A stretch of DNA of 64,000 bases from Alteripontixanthobacter sp. (GTDB lineage: Bacteria; Pseudomonadota; Alphaproteobacteria; Sphingomonadales; Sphingomonadaceae). Of this stretch, positions 42,330 to 51,905 are shown in pieces. The DNA lies in NCBI GenBank assembly GCA_039968605.1, contig JBDVPM010000008.1:2036968-2100967 (forward strand), read 5' to 3'. The stretch's first letter is position 1; every line of letters begins with the position of its first letter. The notes beneath the pieces are model-generated. The model was given only the letters and a program-made list of their open reading frames with translations. It ran no database searches and was not told the origin of the DNA. A program made the position numbers and the translations under genes.

Positions 42330-43440
42330 CTAGAATGACTTAGAGGTCCATATAGGCGTTTGGAACGCTCTAAACTGTTGATAATGAGCCCTTAGACGCG
42401 CGTGCCTGTGTAGTTTCCGCGCGATTTTTGCAGAGCTCACATCATCATCGCTCGGCCCTGCCCTATCAATTTCTCTAGACGGATAAAAAACGGAAGCCAA
42501 TGCTTGTCCAAATTTACCGTTAACTGATAAACCGGTATGTGTATGCTCGCCACGAAGAAAAATGTCTTCAGCGCCGGTAAATGGATTAACACTTACCTCC
42601 CCGCGAGGACCTTGGAAATATGACAGAATAGTTTCATCGTCTCGGATCGCTACCGTAAATGCAAACTCGTACTCAAAGTCGTTTTCCTCGGTTAATTCCC
42701 TGATTTCTCCCTTGCTTCGGCCAAAGCCGCTTCCATCGATTCTTGGTTTTTAAAAAAGTTATCATTATTTATGATATTTTTCTGACTTATTAGCTTCGTT
42801 TTATTGCTAACCTTTTCTCGTATAAATCGAGAGTATTGCAGGTGCTTGCCCCATCAGTCCCATCTATATTCGAGCCTGTACTACAGAGGCCTGTAGGGTC
42901 AAGTTGATTAACCGGATCATTTCCAACATAACCATAGAGGTTTACGTTGTCTCCGTAGCCTATTGGATCGGTCTGCATAAACCTGCCCAGCGTGGGCGAG
43001 TACATTCTCGCCTTATAATGATTCATCCCCAACTCGGGTAGCCACACCTGTCCGGTGTACTGGAATCTACCCGTGTTGGCCGAGCCCGGTACGCCGTATT
43101 CGTCGTAAGTGTTGATCTCCGGCGCACCACCTGCGCTGTTGGTGCTCAACACAATCGAACCGCGCGCATCGGCGTAGAGGTTTCGGCGGTCGGCAGGAGC
43201 GGTGCCGGATCCTACGTACGATACTAGCGGATCGTCGGCCCCCGCATTCCGCCCATGAATATGACGAGCCACCATTCCGTGATTGACCGTGTAATATTGC
43301 ACCCCATTGTAATAATAGACGAAGGTCGACACCTTATACTCGGCAACAAGGGCATCGCCGTCATGCAGGAAGTCGGTAGTGACGGTCTCGGTTCCGCTCG
43401 ACCATTCCGTAACCTGGGCAAGCCGCCCGAGGGGGTCGTA
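42330..43440 (-). pseudogene. Rhs C-terminal core plus DUF4329-like toxin, 5'-truncated and frameshifted
   Basis: From 43440 the reading starts [13 protein letters not shown] directly after a TAA, and runs through the Rhs core ([20 protein letters not shown], then [10 protein letters not shown] and [13 protein letters not shown]). The toxin part then needs two single-A insertions, at the T runs 42813-42816 and 42704-42706 (plus strand). With those it reads [20 protein letters not shown], then EYEFAFTVAIRDDE and GEHTHTGLSV...PSDDD, ending TSKSF. The HTH-x(n)-SxxD pattern resembles DUF4329/JAB-type domains. GC content drops at the core-toxin border, normal for polymorphic toxins. Confidence 0.7.
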
Positions 43441-43649
43441 TTAGAGGTCCACAAGGTTGCTGCCAGTGCTGACGGGGAACAGTTCTGCCGCTTCGAGAAC
43501 TGGCCGCGGGTCGCAACTCGCTTCGACTGCAATATCAGAACCTTCATGTCCTCGATTGCCATCGCAGCCATCGTCACCTCGTGGCTCTAATGAGTTCGGA
43601 CCCTAGCCACGTGGTTCGTCATTGATATGGTGCGGAAGTTGGCTCTTCG

Positions 43650-44021
43650 CTAGTCTCGCCGAAGCGAAGCTCCCGCATAGGGGTCGTAATCTGCTGGCGG
43701 TAGTTCGCCCCGCGGTTCCTCGGCCGCGACGACGGGCGGTACCAGTGCAGGGTCGGACGGTGTCATTTGCTGGAAAGCACCGCTGAATGCTGCTGCCAGA
43801 ATAGGCGCTCCGAGCACGATGAAACAGCCCAGAACGATCCGAAAGCCCTCGCGGATCGCAAACCGCCCGGTCAGGAGCATAATGCCAAGAAACGCGATCG
43901 CCAGCACGCAAAGGGTCGTCGCCACTGTACCCAACAGAGTACCGGTCATCCAGGCAACAGCAGCCTCAAGCGCACCGGGCGAGCGCGGTGTCAGAAGCGA
44001 GCTGGAAAGAAGTGTGAACAT
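43650..44021 (-). CDS. virB2: VirB2/TrbC-family T4SS pilin
   Basis: A 123-residue precursor with two membrane segments (about residues 33-55 and 64-85), the standard VirB2 topology, and a proline-rich tail ending YDPYAGASLRRD. It forms the T4SS pilus. It lies 7 bases after virB11 at the end of the operon, an unusual but consistent position, since the relic set at 40985-41797 also has virB11 followed by virB2. Confidence 0.8.
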   Translation of the reverse strand: MFTLLSSSLLTPRSPGALEAAVAWMTGTLLGTVATTLCVLAIAFLGIMLLTGRFAIREGFRIVLGCFIVLGAPILAAAFSGAFQQMTPSDPALVPPVVAAEEPRGELPPADYDPYAGASLRRD

Positions 44022-44028
44022 TTTCAGT

Positions 44029-44997
44029 TCAGTCCCTCACCAGCACTTGAACGACCTTGCGCTTACCGCCCTGCCGGGCAAGCTGCACAAACACATCGAC
44101 GCTTTCGCGAACGTAATGCCGCACATCGTCGCGCGATAATCGCGATCCGCTCTGCAGTATCAATAACGCGAGCTGTTCGATCGCGCGGCGTGGCGTGTCG
44201 GCGTGGATGGTGGTCATGGAACCAGGATGTCCGGTGTTCACGGCGCGCAGGAAGGTAAACGCCTCCTTGCCTCGCAGCTCTCCAAGGATAATACGATCGG
44301 GCCGCATCCGCAGGGCCGCTATAAGCAGGTCTTCCGCTTCAACTTCCGCTTCAGAGAGCTGTCCACGAGCAGCAATCAGACCAACCGCGTTTTCATGGCG
44401 GAGCTTGAGCTCTTCGGTGTCCTCGATTAGAACGAGCCGCTCTTCGGATGGTATTTCTGCAAGCAACGCATTGAGAAAGGTCGTCTTCCCGGATGACGTG
44501 CCTCCCGACACAAGAATATTGCGGCGTTGCCGCACAGCTTCACGCAGATGATTACTGGCTTCTTCCCCACTCAGCGTGCGGTAGCTGCTTTCCTTATCGA
44601 ACTGAGCGGTTCCAGCGGCGATCGCGTCAAACGAGCCAGCCTCCTCCCAATCCGACAGCGAGAGATCGGCCGAGATATGACGGCGAATGGCAAAAACATG
44701 TCCCCTGCGCGTCGCCGGTGGCCCTACGACTTGCACTCGCGACCCATCGGGCAGTGTGGCTGCGAGCAATGGATGCGCTCGGCTAATGCCCTGCGAAGAA
44801 TGTGCCGCGATCTGCCGCGCTAGTCTCCTTAGAAGTTTCTCATCGAGCGCTGGTTCTTGCCAGCGTTCGATCCTGCCACCAAGCATTTCAATCCAGACCT
44901 CTTCGGGCTGGTTGACCCAGATATCGGTTACGTCATCGCGCGATAGCCATGGGGCAAGCGGCGCAAGGAAATTGTCGAGGTAGTATCCCGTCTCCAC
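44029..44997 (-). CDS. virB11: T4SS ATPase VirB11
   Basis: A 322-residue hexameric traffic ATPase. Walker A is GGTSSGKTT (near residue 168), the Asp box is LVLIEDTEEL, Walker B is MRPDRIILGELRGKEA, and the His box is NTGHPGSMTTIHAD, all in order. The N-terminal domain (about 1-145) is present. It powers pilus assembly and substrate transfer at the inner membrane. It starts directly after the virB10 stop. Its C-terminus matches the relic at 41345-41414. Confidence 0.92.
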   Translation of the reverse strand: METGYYLDNFLAPLAPWLSRDDVTDIWVNQPEEVWIEMLGGRIERWQEPALDEKLLRRLARQIAAHSSQGISRAHPLLAATLPDGSRVQVVGPPATRRGHVFAIRRHISADLSLSDWEEAGSFDAIAAGTAQFDKESSYRTLSGEEASNHLREAVRQRRNILVSGGTSSGKTTFLNALLAEIPSEERLVLIEDTEELKLRHENAVGLIAARGQLSEAEVEAEDLLIAALRMRPDRIILGELRGKEAFTFLRAVNTGHPGSMTTIHADTPRRAIEQLALLILQSGSRLSRDDVRHYVRESVDVFVQLARQGGKRKVVQVLVRD

Positions 44998-44999
44998 GC

Positions 45000-46049
45000 T
45001 CAGGCACCGACGGTCGAGAAATCGAGATCGCGCGCGACGAATACCGAGACGCTCGTACCATGCCTTACCTTAAGTGTAGGCCTGATTTCCTGCGTCTCTT
45101 GTATCCGCACGTTCTGCGTGCTGCCCGGAAGCGCGACGACGACACCCCCGGTCGCCTCGCGTGTCGCCACGCCAACTCCGATATCGAGCACGGATTGGAG
45201 CAGTGCACCGCCAAAGCGCTGCAGAAATTTGCTGTCGACCTTGCCTTTGACACCCGCCCGGCCAAGCGGATCGGAAGCAGGCGAGTCCAGATCGATGGTG
45301 ACCCCATCGGGCCGAATTAGTCTGGTCCAGCGAATGTTTGCTCGCTTCTGGCCTGCGCTGAGATCGGCTTCGTACTCGCCGTAGAGGCGGCTGCCACGCT
45401 GGATTAGTATCTGCGAGCCGTCGAAACTGCTAATATGGCGCTGAACTAAAGCGCGCACGCCGCCCGGACGTGTAGAATCCAGTGCGGTCTCCAGCACAGC
45501 GGGGATGACCGTTCCTTGCGGGATGGTTTGCGATGGGTTGGCGAGCCGCCCGGCGGTGACGCGCTCGGTCGCTGTTCGCTCATCTGTATTTGGAGGTGCC
45601 GCATTCGGCCCAAAAGTTTCATTGAAGACGACCGAGGGTGCTTGAGCAGTGATTGGCGCCGGAGCTATGAAAGGAGGTGGCGGTGCAGCTACGGGCGTCC
45701 GAGCAACAAACGTTGCCGGCGGAGGGGCTATGATCGGCGCGTTAACTACCTGTGCGGATCGCTCTGGACGAACTGCAGGCCGCTGATCCTCAGCTATCGG
45801 CTCCCGAAACGACGCAGGAAGCGCGAGCGGCGGGGGCGATGAGATGCGTACCGCCGGATCGGGACTGACCAGGGTTGGGCCAGCCTGCTCCACTTCGGTC
45901 CTCATTGCGCTCATCAACGAGAATATCCAGATTCCTCCGGCTGCCAACAACACGGCGAACACATAAAGGCCAAGATTGCTGGGCTTTTCCGAAGCCACGA
46001 CCGGACGGTCATCTTCAATGTCGTTCAGGCCGGATTTGCTTTCAGCCAT
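45000..46049 (-). CDS. virB10: T4SS core protein VirB10
   Basis: A 349-residue protein. One membrane helix (about residues 24-43: LYVFAVLLAAGGIWIFSLMS) follows a short cytoplasmic start. A proline-rich periplasmic linker (about 60-165) leads to the TrbI/VirB10 domain from about 190, including IPQGTVIPAVLETALDS, DGSQILIQRGSRLYGEY and QRFGGALLQSVLDIGVG. It bridges the two membranes and senses ATP energy. ATG 46049 overlaps virB9 by 8 bases. Confidence 0.93.
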   Translation of the reverse strand: MAESKSGLNDIEDDRPVVASEKPSNLGLYVFAVLLAAGGIWIFSLMSAMRTEVEQAGPTLVSPDPAVRISSPPPLALPASFREPIAEDQRPAVRPERSAQVVNAPIIAPPPATFVARTPVAAPPPPFIAPAPITAQAPSVVFNETFGPNAAPPNTDERTATERVTAGRLANPSQTIPQGTVIPAVLETALDSTRPGGVRALVQRHISSFDGSQILIQRGSRLYGEYEADLSAGQKRANIRWTRLIRPDGVTIDLDSPASDPLGRAGVKGKVDSKFLQRFGGALLQSVLDIGVGVATREATGGVVVALPGSTQNVRIQETQEIRPTLKVRHGTSVSVFVARDLDFSTVGA

Positions 46050-46758
46050 TGCTCTGATCCGGTTTGCTGGAACGCCGAGCGCTGGCCTTCTCCTTATCGA
46101 TCCGGAACACCAGCTCTTTCCAAACACGGTCAATCACATAGATATCGCCCCGCATATACCCATTGACCACTTCTTCCTCGCCGCTAGGCCCAATCGCGAA
46201 GATGGCTGGAAGAGCCTGATCGGCAGCAAACCCGATGCGGGTTCGCACGCCGTTATCGCTGATCGTCAGCGGTCGCACTTCCCGGTCTCCGCGCAGCCGG
46301 TAGGACCAGATTTCGCCAGTGGGCGCGGGTAGCGGCGTCAAAGCCGGAGAAGCTACGACCGCGCGAAATTGCTGGTCCCCAGTAGCCACGTGGACAACGT
46401 AAGCCGCAAGAGGACTTGTACCTGTGTGCATCTCGAACTGGTACTCACGCGATGCGGTGAGAACCGACATTCGGCCACTAGCGGTCTCTATCCGCGGCAC
46501 GAGCAACAGGCTGTCGCGCTGTGTAGATACCCGCACTTCGAATTCGCCATCCTTATCGAGGCGAACTTGAGTAATGCGTTCGCCCGGCTCAAGAGCTACA
46601 GTTAGCGCGGTCATGGGAAGAAGGGTTAGGAAGATGTCCTGACCCGCCATCCATTGGACACTTTGCAGCCGAGGGTTTTCTGCGCCTGGCTGCGGGACCA
46701 ACTGCGCTTGGACCGGCAGTGTGAGCGCCAGGGCAAACAGGCCGGCCAAATATCTCAC
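46042..46758 (-). CDS. virB9: T4SS outer-membrane complex protein VirB9
   Basis: A 238-residue protein with a clear Sec signal peptide (MRYLAGLFALALTLPVQAQ, cut about residue 19). The N-terminal VirB9 domain includes VALEPGERITQVRLDKDGEF, and the C-terminal domain ends DIYVIDRVWKELVFRIDKEK. It forms the outer-membrane core ring with VirB10. It overlaps virB8 and virB10. No VirB7 lipoprotein gene is evident nearby. Confidence 0.9.
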   Translation of the reverse strand: MRYLAGLFALALTLPVQAQLVPQPGAENPRLQSVQWMAGQDIFLTLLPMTALTVALEPGERITQVRLDKDGEFEVRVSTQRDSLLLVPRIETASGRMSVLTASREYQFEMHTGTSPLAAYVVHVATGDQQFRAVVASPALTPLPAPTGEIWSYRLRGDREVRPLTISDNGVRTRIGFAADQALPAIFAIGPSGEEEVVNGYMRGDIYVIDRVWKELVFRIDKEKASARRSSKPDQSNG

Positions 46759-47492
46759 TGCGCGGCGGCCGCGGGCAGCAGCGATTGATCCAATATGTCT
46801 TCGACGCTTACCTCGGGCAGTGTCTCCGCATCGCGGCGATAGCGAGTGACCTGGAAGCCTAGAGGATTATCGAGCCGGTCGGCTTCGCTCATTGTCGCGC
46901 CCGTGAATTGATAGTTGACCACCGCCGCCCAATATTGCGGCGGCAGTGCACGGCCGCTCCGGTCGGTTTGGATGGTCGTGAAACGGACGAGCGAACTGGC
47001 GGCATTAAGCGAGGAAATGCTGCGAATCTCAACCGAGATTGTGCCGCTGCGGGGCATATAGGCGAGCGGGCTGGCCGGGTTGCTGGCCGCCATCAGATTT
47101 GCATAGCGCTGCTGTGCTTCGGGCGCGCTCCATAGTGACACCCGCCTGAAGTCGCGCTGAATGCTGTCTGCATCGAAGCTCTCGCGCGCTGTCACATATT
47201 GCGCGAGCAGCGAGCGAGTAAGCGCCATATCCGCCGAGATAGTGGCTTCATCGAGCGGATTGAGAGTTTCCACGTTCCCAGTCTGGCGATCAACCGCCAA
47301 TACGTAAGGCTCGGTTTCCTTAAGTGGCAGCATCGCCGCCAAAGCGATTGCCAGAAGAAGCGCGATTGCAGCTGCCACGCCGGCAACGATCCAGGCGTTA
47401 CGGCGCGACTTGCGTAGATCCTGCGTTACGCTAGCAGCCCAGCTATCCTCGACCTTCACATTGCCGGTATAGAAATTCTCTGGAGCATTCAT
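46755..47492 (-). CDS. virB8: T4SS inner-membrane protein VirB8
   Basis: A 245-residue bitopic protein. A cytoplasmic N-terminus (MNAPENFYTGNVKVEDSWAA) precedes one membrane helix (about 32-55), then an NTF2-like periplasmic domain with VLAVDRQTGNVETLNPLDEA. VirB8 nucleates T4SS assembly. ATG 47492 overlaps the virB6 stop in an ATGA; longer readings upstream lie within virB6. Confidence 0.9.
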   Translation of the reverse strand: MNAPENFYTGNVKVEDSWAASVTQDLRKSRRNAWIVAGVAAAIALLLAIALAAMLPLKETEPYVLAVDRQTGNVETLNPLDEATISADMALTRSLLAQYVTARESFDADSIQRDFRRVSLWSAPEAQQRYANLMAASNPASPLAYMPRSGTISVEIRSISSLNAASSLVRFTTIQTDRSGRALPPQYWAAVVNYQFTGATMSEADRLDNPLGFQVTRYRRDAETLPEVSVEDILDQSLLPAAAAQ

Positions 47493-48697
47493 CTCCGGCG
47501 GTCCCTCTGCTGCGAAGCCCGCGATACACGCGCTGAAGACCGCCGCCAAGTTGAGCCCAAGGGAGGCGTGCCCGATACGCTTGCAGCAGCCGGTGCCTGC
47601 GAACCTCTCCCATCAACGCGCGGACCGGACAAGGCGCGCTGGCTACCGAGTGTCCGGATGTTCGAGGCCTCGTAACCGACTAGCCGGTTTATGCTATCAA
47701 CGGTTCGTTCCACCCGGGTTTCTGCCGGGCGCATCCGGACCACCACCTGTTCGTTCCCGTCATAAACGTTCGCCAAGAGAGTTGATTGAGACCTCGGCCA
47801 TTGCGGAACGCTCAGCCAGCCCCGGGCGAATGCGACCTTGGCCAGCAGCCAAATCACGCCGAACTTCATGAGCGTAAAGGCCAAGGTCATGCTGAGAATT
47901 TCCATGGGTGCAGCAGGTGCGGCATATCCAAGTGACCTGATCCGCAATGCATCGCTTAACCAGGGCGCGATGATTGCCAGTTCCGCAGCCAGGACGATTG
48001 CCAGACCTATCGATCCGAGCATGGCAAGGACAAGACCCTTGAGCCATCCGGCGAACAGCCCGCGTGTTGCTTCGAATAAGAGTAACCCGGCGGCCAGTGG
48101 TGCCAAGGCGAGCAACAGGCCTGCAAGCAGCCTGACAAGGCCCAACGCACCAATAGTGCCAGCAAGATAAAGCAGCCGCGCATATCCGAGCGCGGATGTA
48201 TCTTCGAGCGCGCTGCCAGCAAAAGTGGTTCCCGTGCTGCCGTCTTCCAAAAAGGCGCCTGTATTGCGGCCCACGCCAATCTCTGTGAGCTGCACGAGAG
48301 AATCATCAGTGCTCTGCAAGCGAGTTACCATCCCGGTGCCTGTATCCGGCAATCCAGGGGTGTTGATAGAGGAGGCGATCTGGGCCGGGCCGGCCAGCAC
48401 GACATCGTGAATCACGGTTCTGAAAGCAGGCCATGAAAACGCTATTGTCAGCACAATCCCGATCTTGAGCACATCATAGACAAGATCGCGGCCGGTCGGC
48501 GCACCACTGAAGAGCAATCGCAGTCCGAACAGGGCTATGAACAGAGTCAGCAACCCAAGCATAGCCGTCGATGCGACGGAGCCAGGCTGGCCAAGCGACT
48601 GATAGCCGTAGCTACCCAAAAGCTGTGTCTGGCAATCAATATGATCGAGCACCCGTGAAAGAAACCGATCTCCGGTGATGATAGCAGGGCAGCTCAT
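47489..48697 (-). CDS. virB6: T4SS polytopic membrane protein VirB6
   Basis: A 402-residue protein of the TrbL/VirB6 family. Hydrophobic segments lie near residues 43-64, 78-98, 178-235 and 268-292, and the periplasmic loop lies between the second and third. The signature central region is LGLVRLLAGLLLALAPLAAG then LFEATRGLFAGWLKGLV. The tail after 300 is polar. It forms part of the inner-membrane channel. It starts three bases after the virB4 stop. Confidence 0.85.
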   Translation of the reverse strand: MSCPAIITGDRFLSRVLDHIDCQTQLLGSYGYQSLGQPGSVASTAMLGLLTLFIALFGLRLLFSGAPTGRDLVYDVLKIGIVLTIAFSWPAFRTVIHDVVLAGPAQIASSINTPGLPDTGTGMVTRLQSTDDSLVQLTEIGVGRNTGAFLEDGSTGTTFAGSALEDTSALGYARLLYLAGTIGALGLVRLLAGLLLALAPLAAGLLLFEATRGLFAGWLKGLVLAMLGSIGLAIVLAAELAIIAPWLSDALRIRSLGYAAPAAPMEILSMTLAFTLMKFGVIWLLAKVAFARGWLSVPQWPRSQSTLLANVYDGNEQVVVRMRPAETRVERTVDSINRLVGYEASNIRTLGSQRALSGPRVDGRGSQAPAAASVSGTPPLGSTWRRSSARVSRASQQRDRRR

Positions 48698-48700
48698 GAC

Positions 48701-51076
48701 TTACGCAGCCCTTTCCAGAAGCTGCGGCAGCCAGGCCTTGGGATCATCGCCCGTTTCGGCCACGATCTCGTCGAACAGGCGAACCGTGCTTTCACGGCCG
48801 GACAAGATCGTCAGCAAGTCCGCCTCTCCCGACAGATCGAGCCGGGCCACCACGCTATCATTGCCGTGGCGAATGAGAAAGCAGTGCGAGGAGTCGGGCA
48901 AGCTCTTCACCAAGTCGAGCTCATGCTGCGACAGTCCAAAGCCGTTGATGTAATCCTCGGCGCGCGCTTTAGGATTGACCATAAATATCTGCGTCGCCGA
49001 CTGCTCCATGATCGCGCCAGCAATGCTGCTTTCCAGCGCATCCTGAGCGTTCTGCGTCGCGAAGCCGACAATGCCATTGCGCTTGCGGATTGTCTTTTCC
49101 CAATCCTTAATCCGCCGCGCAAAGACTTCGTCATCGAGCGCCTTCCAGCCCTCATCGATTACAATGATAGCGGGGTTACCATCTAGCCGCTGGTCGACCC
49201 GAAAAAAGAAATACAGCATGGCAGGGGTGCGCGCGGCCGGATTGTCTAAAATGGCGGTCATATCGAAGCCGACGGTCTGTTCGGAAAGGTCGGTTGTGTC
49301 CTCCGCATTGTCGAACAGCCAAGCGAGTTCGCCATCGCCCCACCATAGCGATAGGCGCGAATAGAGATCCCCCGGATTAGGACGGCCGCCGCCGCGCAGC
49401 AGTTCGGCGAAATACCGCAGCCTGCGCCGCTCGCGCGGTTGCAGGAAGTTAGTGTCCAGCGCGTCGCTGAGCAATTCCGCTTCCGCTGCGTCGGCGCCGC
49501 CCACAAGCGTCCTCAGCCATTCGAGCAGGAAAACGCGACTGTTGGGAGTGTCTTCCAGCTGGAGTGGGTTGAGGCCGGACGGCGTTCTAGGTGTCAAGCG
49601 GTCATAGCGCCCGCCGACCGCGCGGATGAACAGCTCTGCCCCGCGATCCTTGTCGAACAGGATCGTGCGCGGTTTGAACTTCTGCGACTGCGCCAGAAGG
49701 AAATTGAGCAGCACGGTTTTGCCTGATCCCGACGGGCCAATCACGGTGAAGTTGCCCAGATCATTTTGGTGGAAGTTGAAAAAATATGGGCCAGCCGCCG
49801 TGGTTTCAAATAGTGACACCGCATCGCCCCAATGATTGCCATGCGGCTTGCCAACCGGGAAATTATGCAGGCTGGCGAAACTGGCGAAGTTGGTGGTCGA
49901 AATCAGGCCTCGCCGAGCAATGTAGCGGAAATTGCCGGGGAACTGCGCCCAGAAGGCTGGTTCGACCGCAATATCCTCCCGCACGCCAGTCATTCCGAGA
50001 TCAGCCATGAGGGCAATCACTTCGGCGACATTGAAATTGAGAGCCGTGAGACTGTCGGCATAGACGGCGATCGTCGTGTGATGCTCGCCGAAGCCTGCGC
50101 GTCCGGCGGCGACCTCGTCTTTGGCATCGCCCAATTGGTCGCGCAGTGAGATGGCTTCGTCCTCGGCGGACTGCATACGGCGCAGAACGAGGTTCATGCG
50201 CGAGAGCGCCTGCGTCCGCTCGACCAGGGCGAAGCTCTGGCTGATGTTGAATTCGAAAGGCAGCCGCTCAAGCTCCGCCAACATTCCGGGTGTCGTCTGC
50301 CCTGGCCAATCCTTGATCGATATCATCGCTGCGAAATGGCGCGGCAGCGGGCCGGCAGGGGCAAGCTCGACGGTTTCCTTTCCGAAGCTCACGCGCCGGG
50401 CGGGAATGTGATGTCCCAGATCACCATGCGGCAGCTTCATCGGGCGCATATCGTGATTGAAAAGATAGCTCAGGAACTCGAGCGGTTCAGAGCGCATGCC
50501 TTCGGATGTGTCGTAGCATGCAAGGAGATGCGGATCGTAGCTGCCGAGCGCGGCGACCAGTCCTTCTACCGCATTATCAAGTGCCGAGCGATCCTGGGCA
50601 AGCCGATCGGCATTACGCCGCGTCGAGCGACCGAGCCATTCCTGTGCGCGGTCCAGCAGACCGATCCTACCTTGCACCGGGCGGCGGACAATAGTGAGAA
50701 ACAACTCGTTGATGTAAAGCTCCTTCTCCTCGAACCGCCTGTTCCATCGCCGGTCAAGCTCGGCAGCAAAACCATCACCTTGACAGCCGTCCAGCGCGGT
50801 ATGAGCGGATCGGCGGATGAGGTGGTGATAAATTGCGAAGCGCGAACTGCCAAACGAGCGCAGCATCGCATCACGTAACTCGGCACGGTAATTGAGGTCA
50901 TCGCTGTCGGCTGTTTCGAACAGGAAACCACCGAGCTTGATGGTCTGCAGGAGCAGCCCGTCGCGCGTCTGTATGGTGCGATCATCGAGGTGACGCGCAT
51001 AGGGCAGATGCACGCCTGCCGCGACCTCACGTGCGACCACCTTCGGATCGCGGGTCAGGGCCGGTAGGAGTTGCAA
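48701..51076 (-). CDS. virB4: T4SS ATPase VirB4
   Basis: A protein of about 791 residues, the largest T4SS ATPase. Walker A is TVIGPSGSGKTVLLNFLLAQ and Walker B NPAIIVIDEGWKALDD; the N-terminal CagE/TrbE domain includes HLPYARHLDDRTIQTRDG. The start is uncertain: TTG 51076 overlaps the end of virB3 by 22 bases and gives a normal length, while an open frame to 51208 lies inside virB3 and is less likely. It energises pilus biogenesis at the inner membrane. Confidence 0.88.
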   Translation of the reverse strand: MQLLPALTRDPKVVAREVAAGVHLPYARHLDDRTIQTRDGLLLQTIKLGGFLFETADSDDLNYRAELRDAMLRSFGSSRFAIYHHLIRRSAHTALDGCQGDGFAAELDRRWNRRFEEKELYINELFLTIVRRPVQGRIGLLDRAQEWLGRSTRRNADRLAQDRSALDNAVEGLVAALGSYDPHLLACYDTSEGMRSEPLEFLSYLFNHDMRPMKLPHGDLGHHIPARRVSFGKETVELAPAGPLPRHFAAMISIKDWPGQTTPGMLAELERLPFEFNISQSFALVERTQALSRMNLVLRRMQSAEDEAISLRDQLGDAKDEVAAGRAGFGEHHTTIAVYADSLTALNFNVAEVIALMADLGMTGVREDIAVEPAFWAQFPGNFRYIARRGLISTTNFASFASLHNFPVGKPHGNHWGDAVSLFETTAAGPYFFNFHQNDLGNFTVIGPSGSGKTVLLNFLLAQSQKFKPRTILFDKDRGAELFIRAVGGRYDRLTPRTPSGLNPLQLEDTPNSRVFLLEWLRTLVGGADAAEAELLSDALDTNFLQPRERRRLRYFAELLRGGGRPNPGDLYSRLSLWWGDGELAWLFDNAEDTTDLSEQTVGFDMTAILDNPAARTPAMLYFFFRVDQRLDGNPAIIVIDEGWKALDDEVFARRIKDWEKTIRKRNGIVGFATQNAQDALESSIAGAIMEQSATQIFMVNPKARAEDYINGFGLSQHELDLVKSLPDSSHCFLIRHGNDSVVARLDLSGEADLLTILSGRESTVRLFDEIVAETGDDPKAWLPQLLERAA

Positions 51077-51342
51077 CGCCAGAGTGAGTGATTTTTGACG
51101 CGCGGGCAAGTCCGCACGCGGGTCAGCCAGAGATCGAATATGCGCGGTTCGTTGAGGCTCAGAAGAATGCCGATCCCGTGGATCAACACTGAGGCGAAGA
51201 GCACCCACGGGCTGCGGAAGATCAGGAACAGCTCGATCGCGATGACCGCATTGATGATAAAGAATGTGTAGGTGACGCCAGCAAACATTTGCGGGCGGGT
51301 TAGCCCGGTGAACAGCGTATCCTGGCGCAAGGACTCACTCAC
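51055..51342 (-). CDS. virB3: T4SS protein VirB3
   Basis: A 95-residue protein with two close membrane segments (about residues 22-40 and 43-63) and the family ending NEPRIFDLWLTRVRTCP. VirB3 works with VirB4 in pilus assembly. First gene of the minus-strand operon; promoter expected in 51343-51632, which holds only a doubtful 63-codon frame (51369-51560) and no recognised gene. Confidence 0.85.
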   Translation of the reverse strand: MSESLRQDTLFTGLTRPQMFAGVTYTFFIINAVIAIELFLIFRSPWVLFASVLIHGIGILLSLNEPRIFDLWLTRVRTCPRVKNHSLWRCNSYRP

Positions 51343-51632
51343 AATGCTCGACCCCCTCGAGATTTCAATTAACGATGTACAACTCTAACGGGAACAACGA
51401 GATGTGTCGAGGTGAGCTTTACGATCCTCAGCCAACGATACTTAGCTGCCTTGTAGCTTTGAAGAGAGACGCGATCCTGCGAATATTGTTTGCAGAGTTT
51501 GCGATGATCCATATCGCCATGCTTCAGGTTCACTGGACGTGCAATGGCTAGATAGGCCATCGGCTAGACAAATCATACTAATCGTGCCTGCCGAACGCCG
51601 CGCAATCTGCTATGGATCATTCGACATTCCGG

Positions 51633-51905
51633 CTAGGCTTCGTGGACAAAGGGTATCCAGAGTATGATTGAAGCGAGAGCGACGAAACCGAGGTAGGACT
51701 CTTTTGTTTTATCGTATCCAGTGGCGACCCTGCGCCAGTTCTCGAGCTTGTTGAAGAGCCGCTCGATCAGGTTGCGCCATTTGTATTTGGTGCGGTCGTG
51801 CGGAACGGGGTTGCGCCGGTTGGCCTTGGCCGGGATCACCGCCTCGACGCTTGCGGCCTCGATTTCCTCGCGGATCGCATCGGCATCATAGTGAAGGTCG
51901 GCCAG
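51633..51905 (-). mobile_element. 3' fragment of an IS5-type transposase
   Basis: The reading ALADLHYDADAIREEIEAAS, then VIPAKANRRNPVPHDRTKYK and NLIERLFNKLENWRRVATGY, is the C-terminal third of an IS5-family DDE transposase: the Y(D/E)AD turn and the catalytic E in the NxxERxFxxLKxxR-like motif. The 5' two thirds are missing; at about 51905 the sequence turns into an hlyD fragment on the other strand. No intact inverted repeats were found. Confidence 0.8.

Noticed and set aside
42562-42753. A 63-codon plus-strand frame in the AT-rich part
   Set aside because: Antisense to the Rhs toxin domain, which shows a coherent protein after two single-base repairs.
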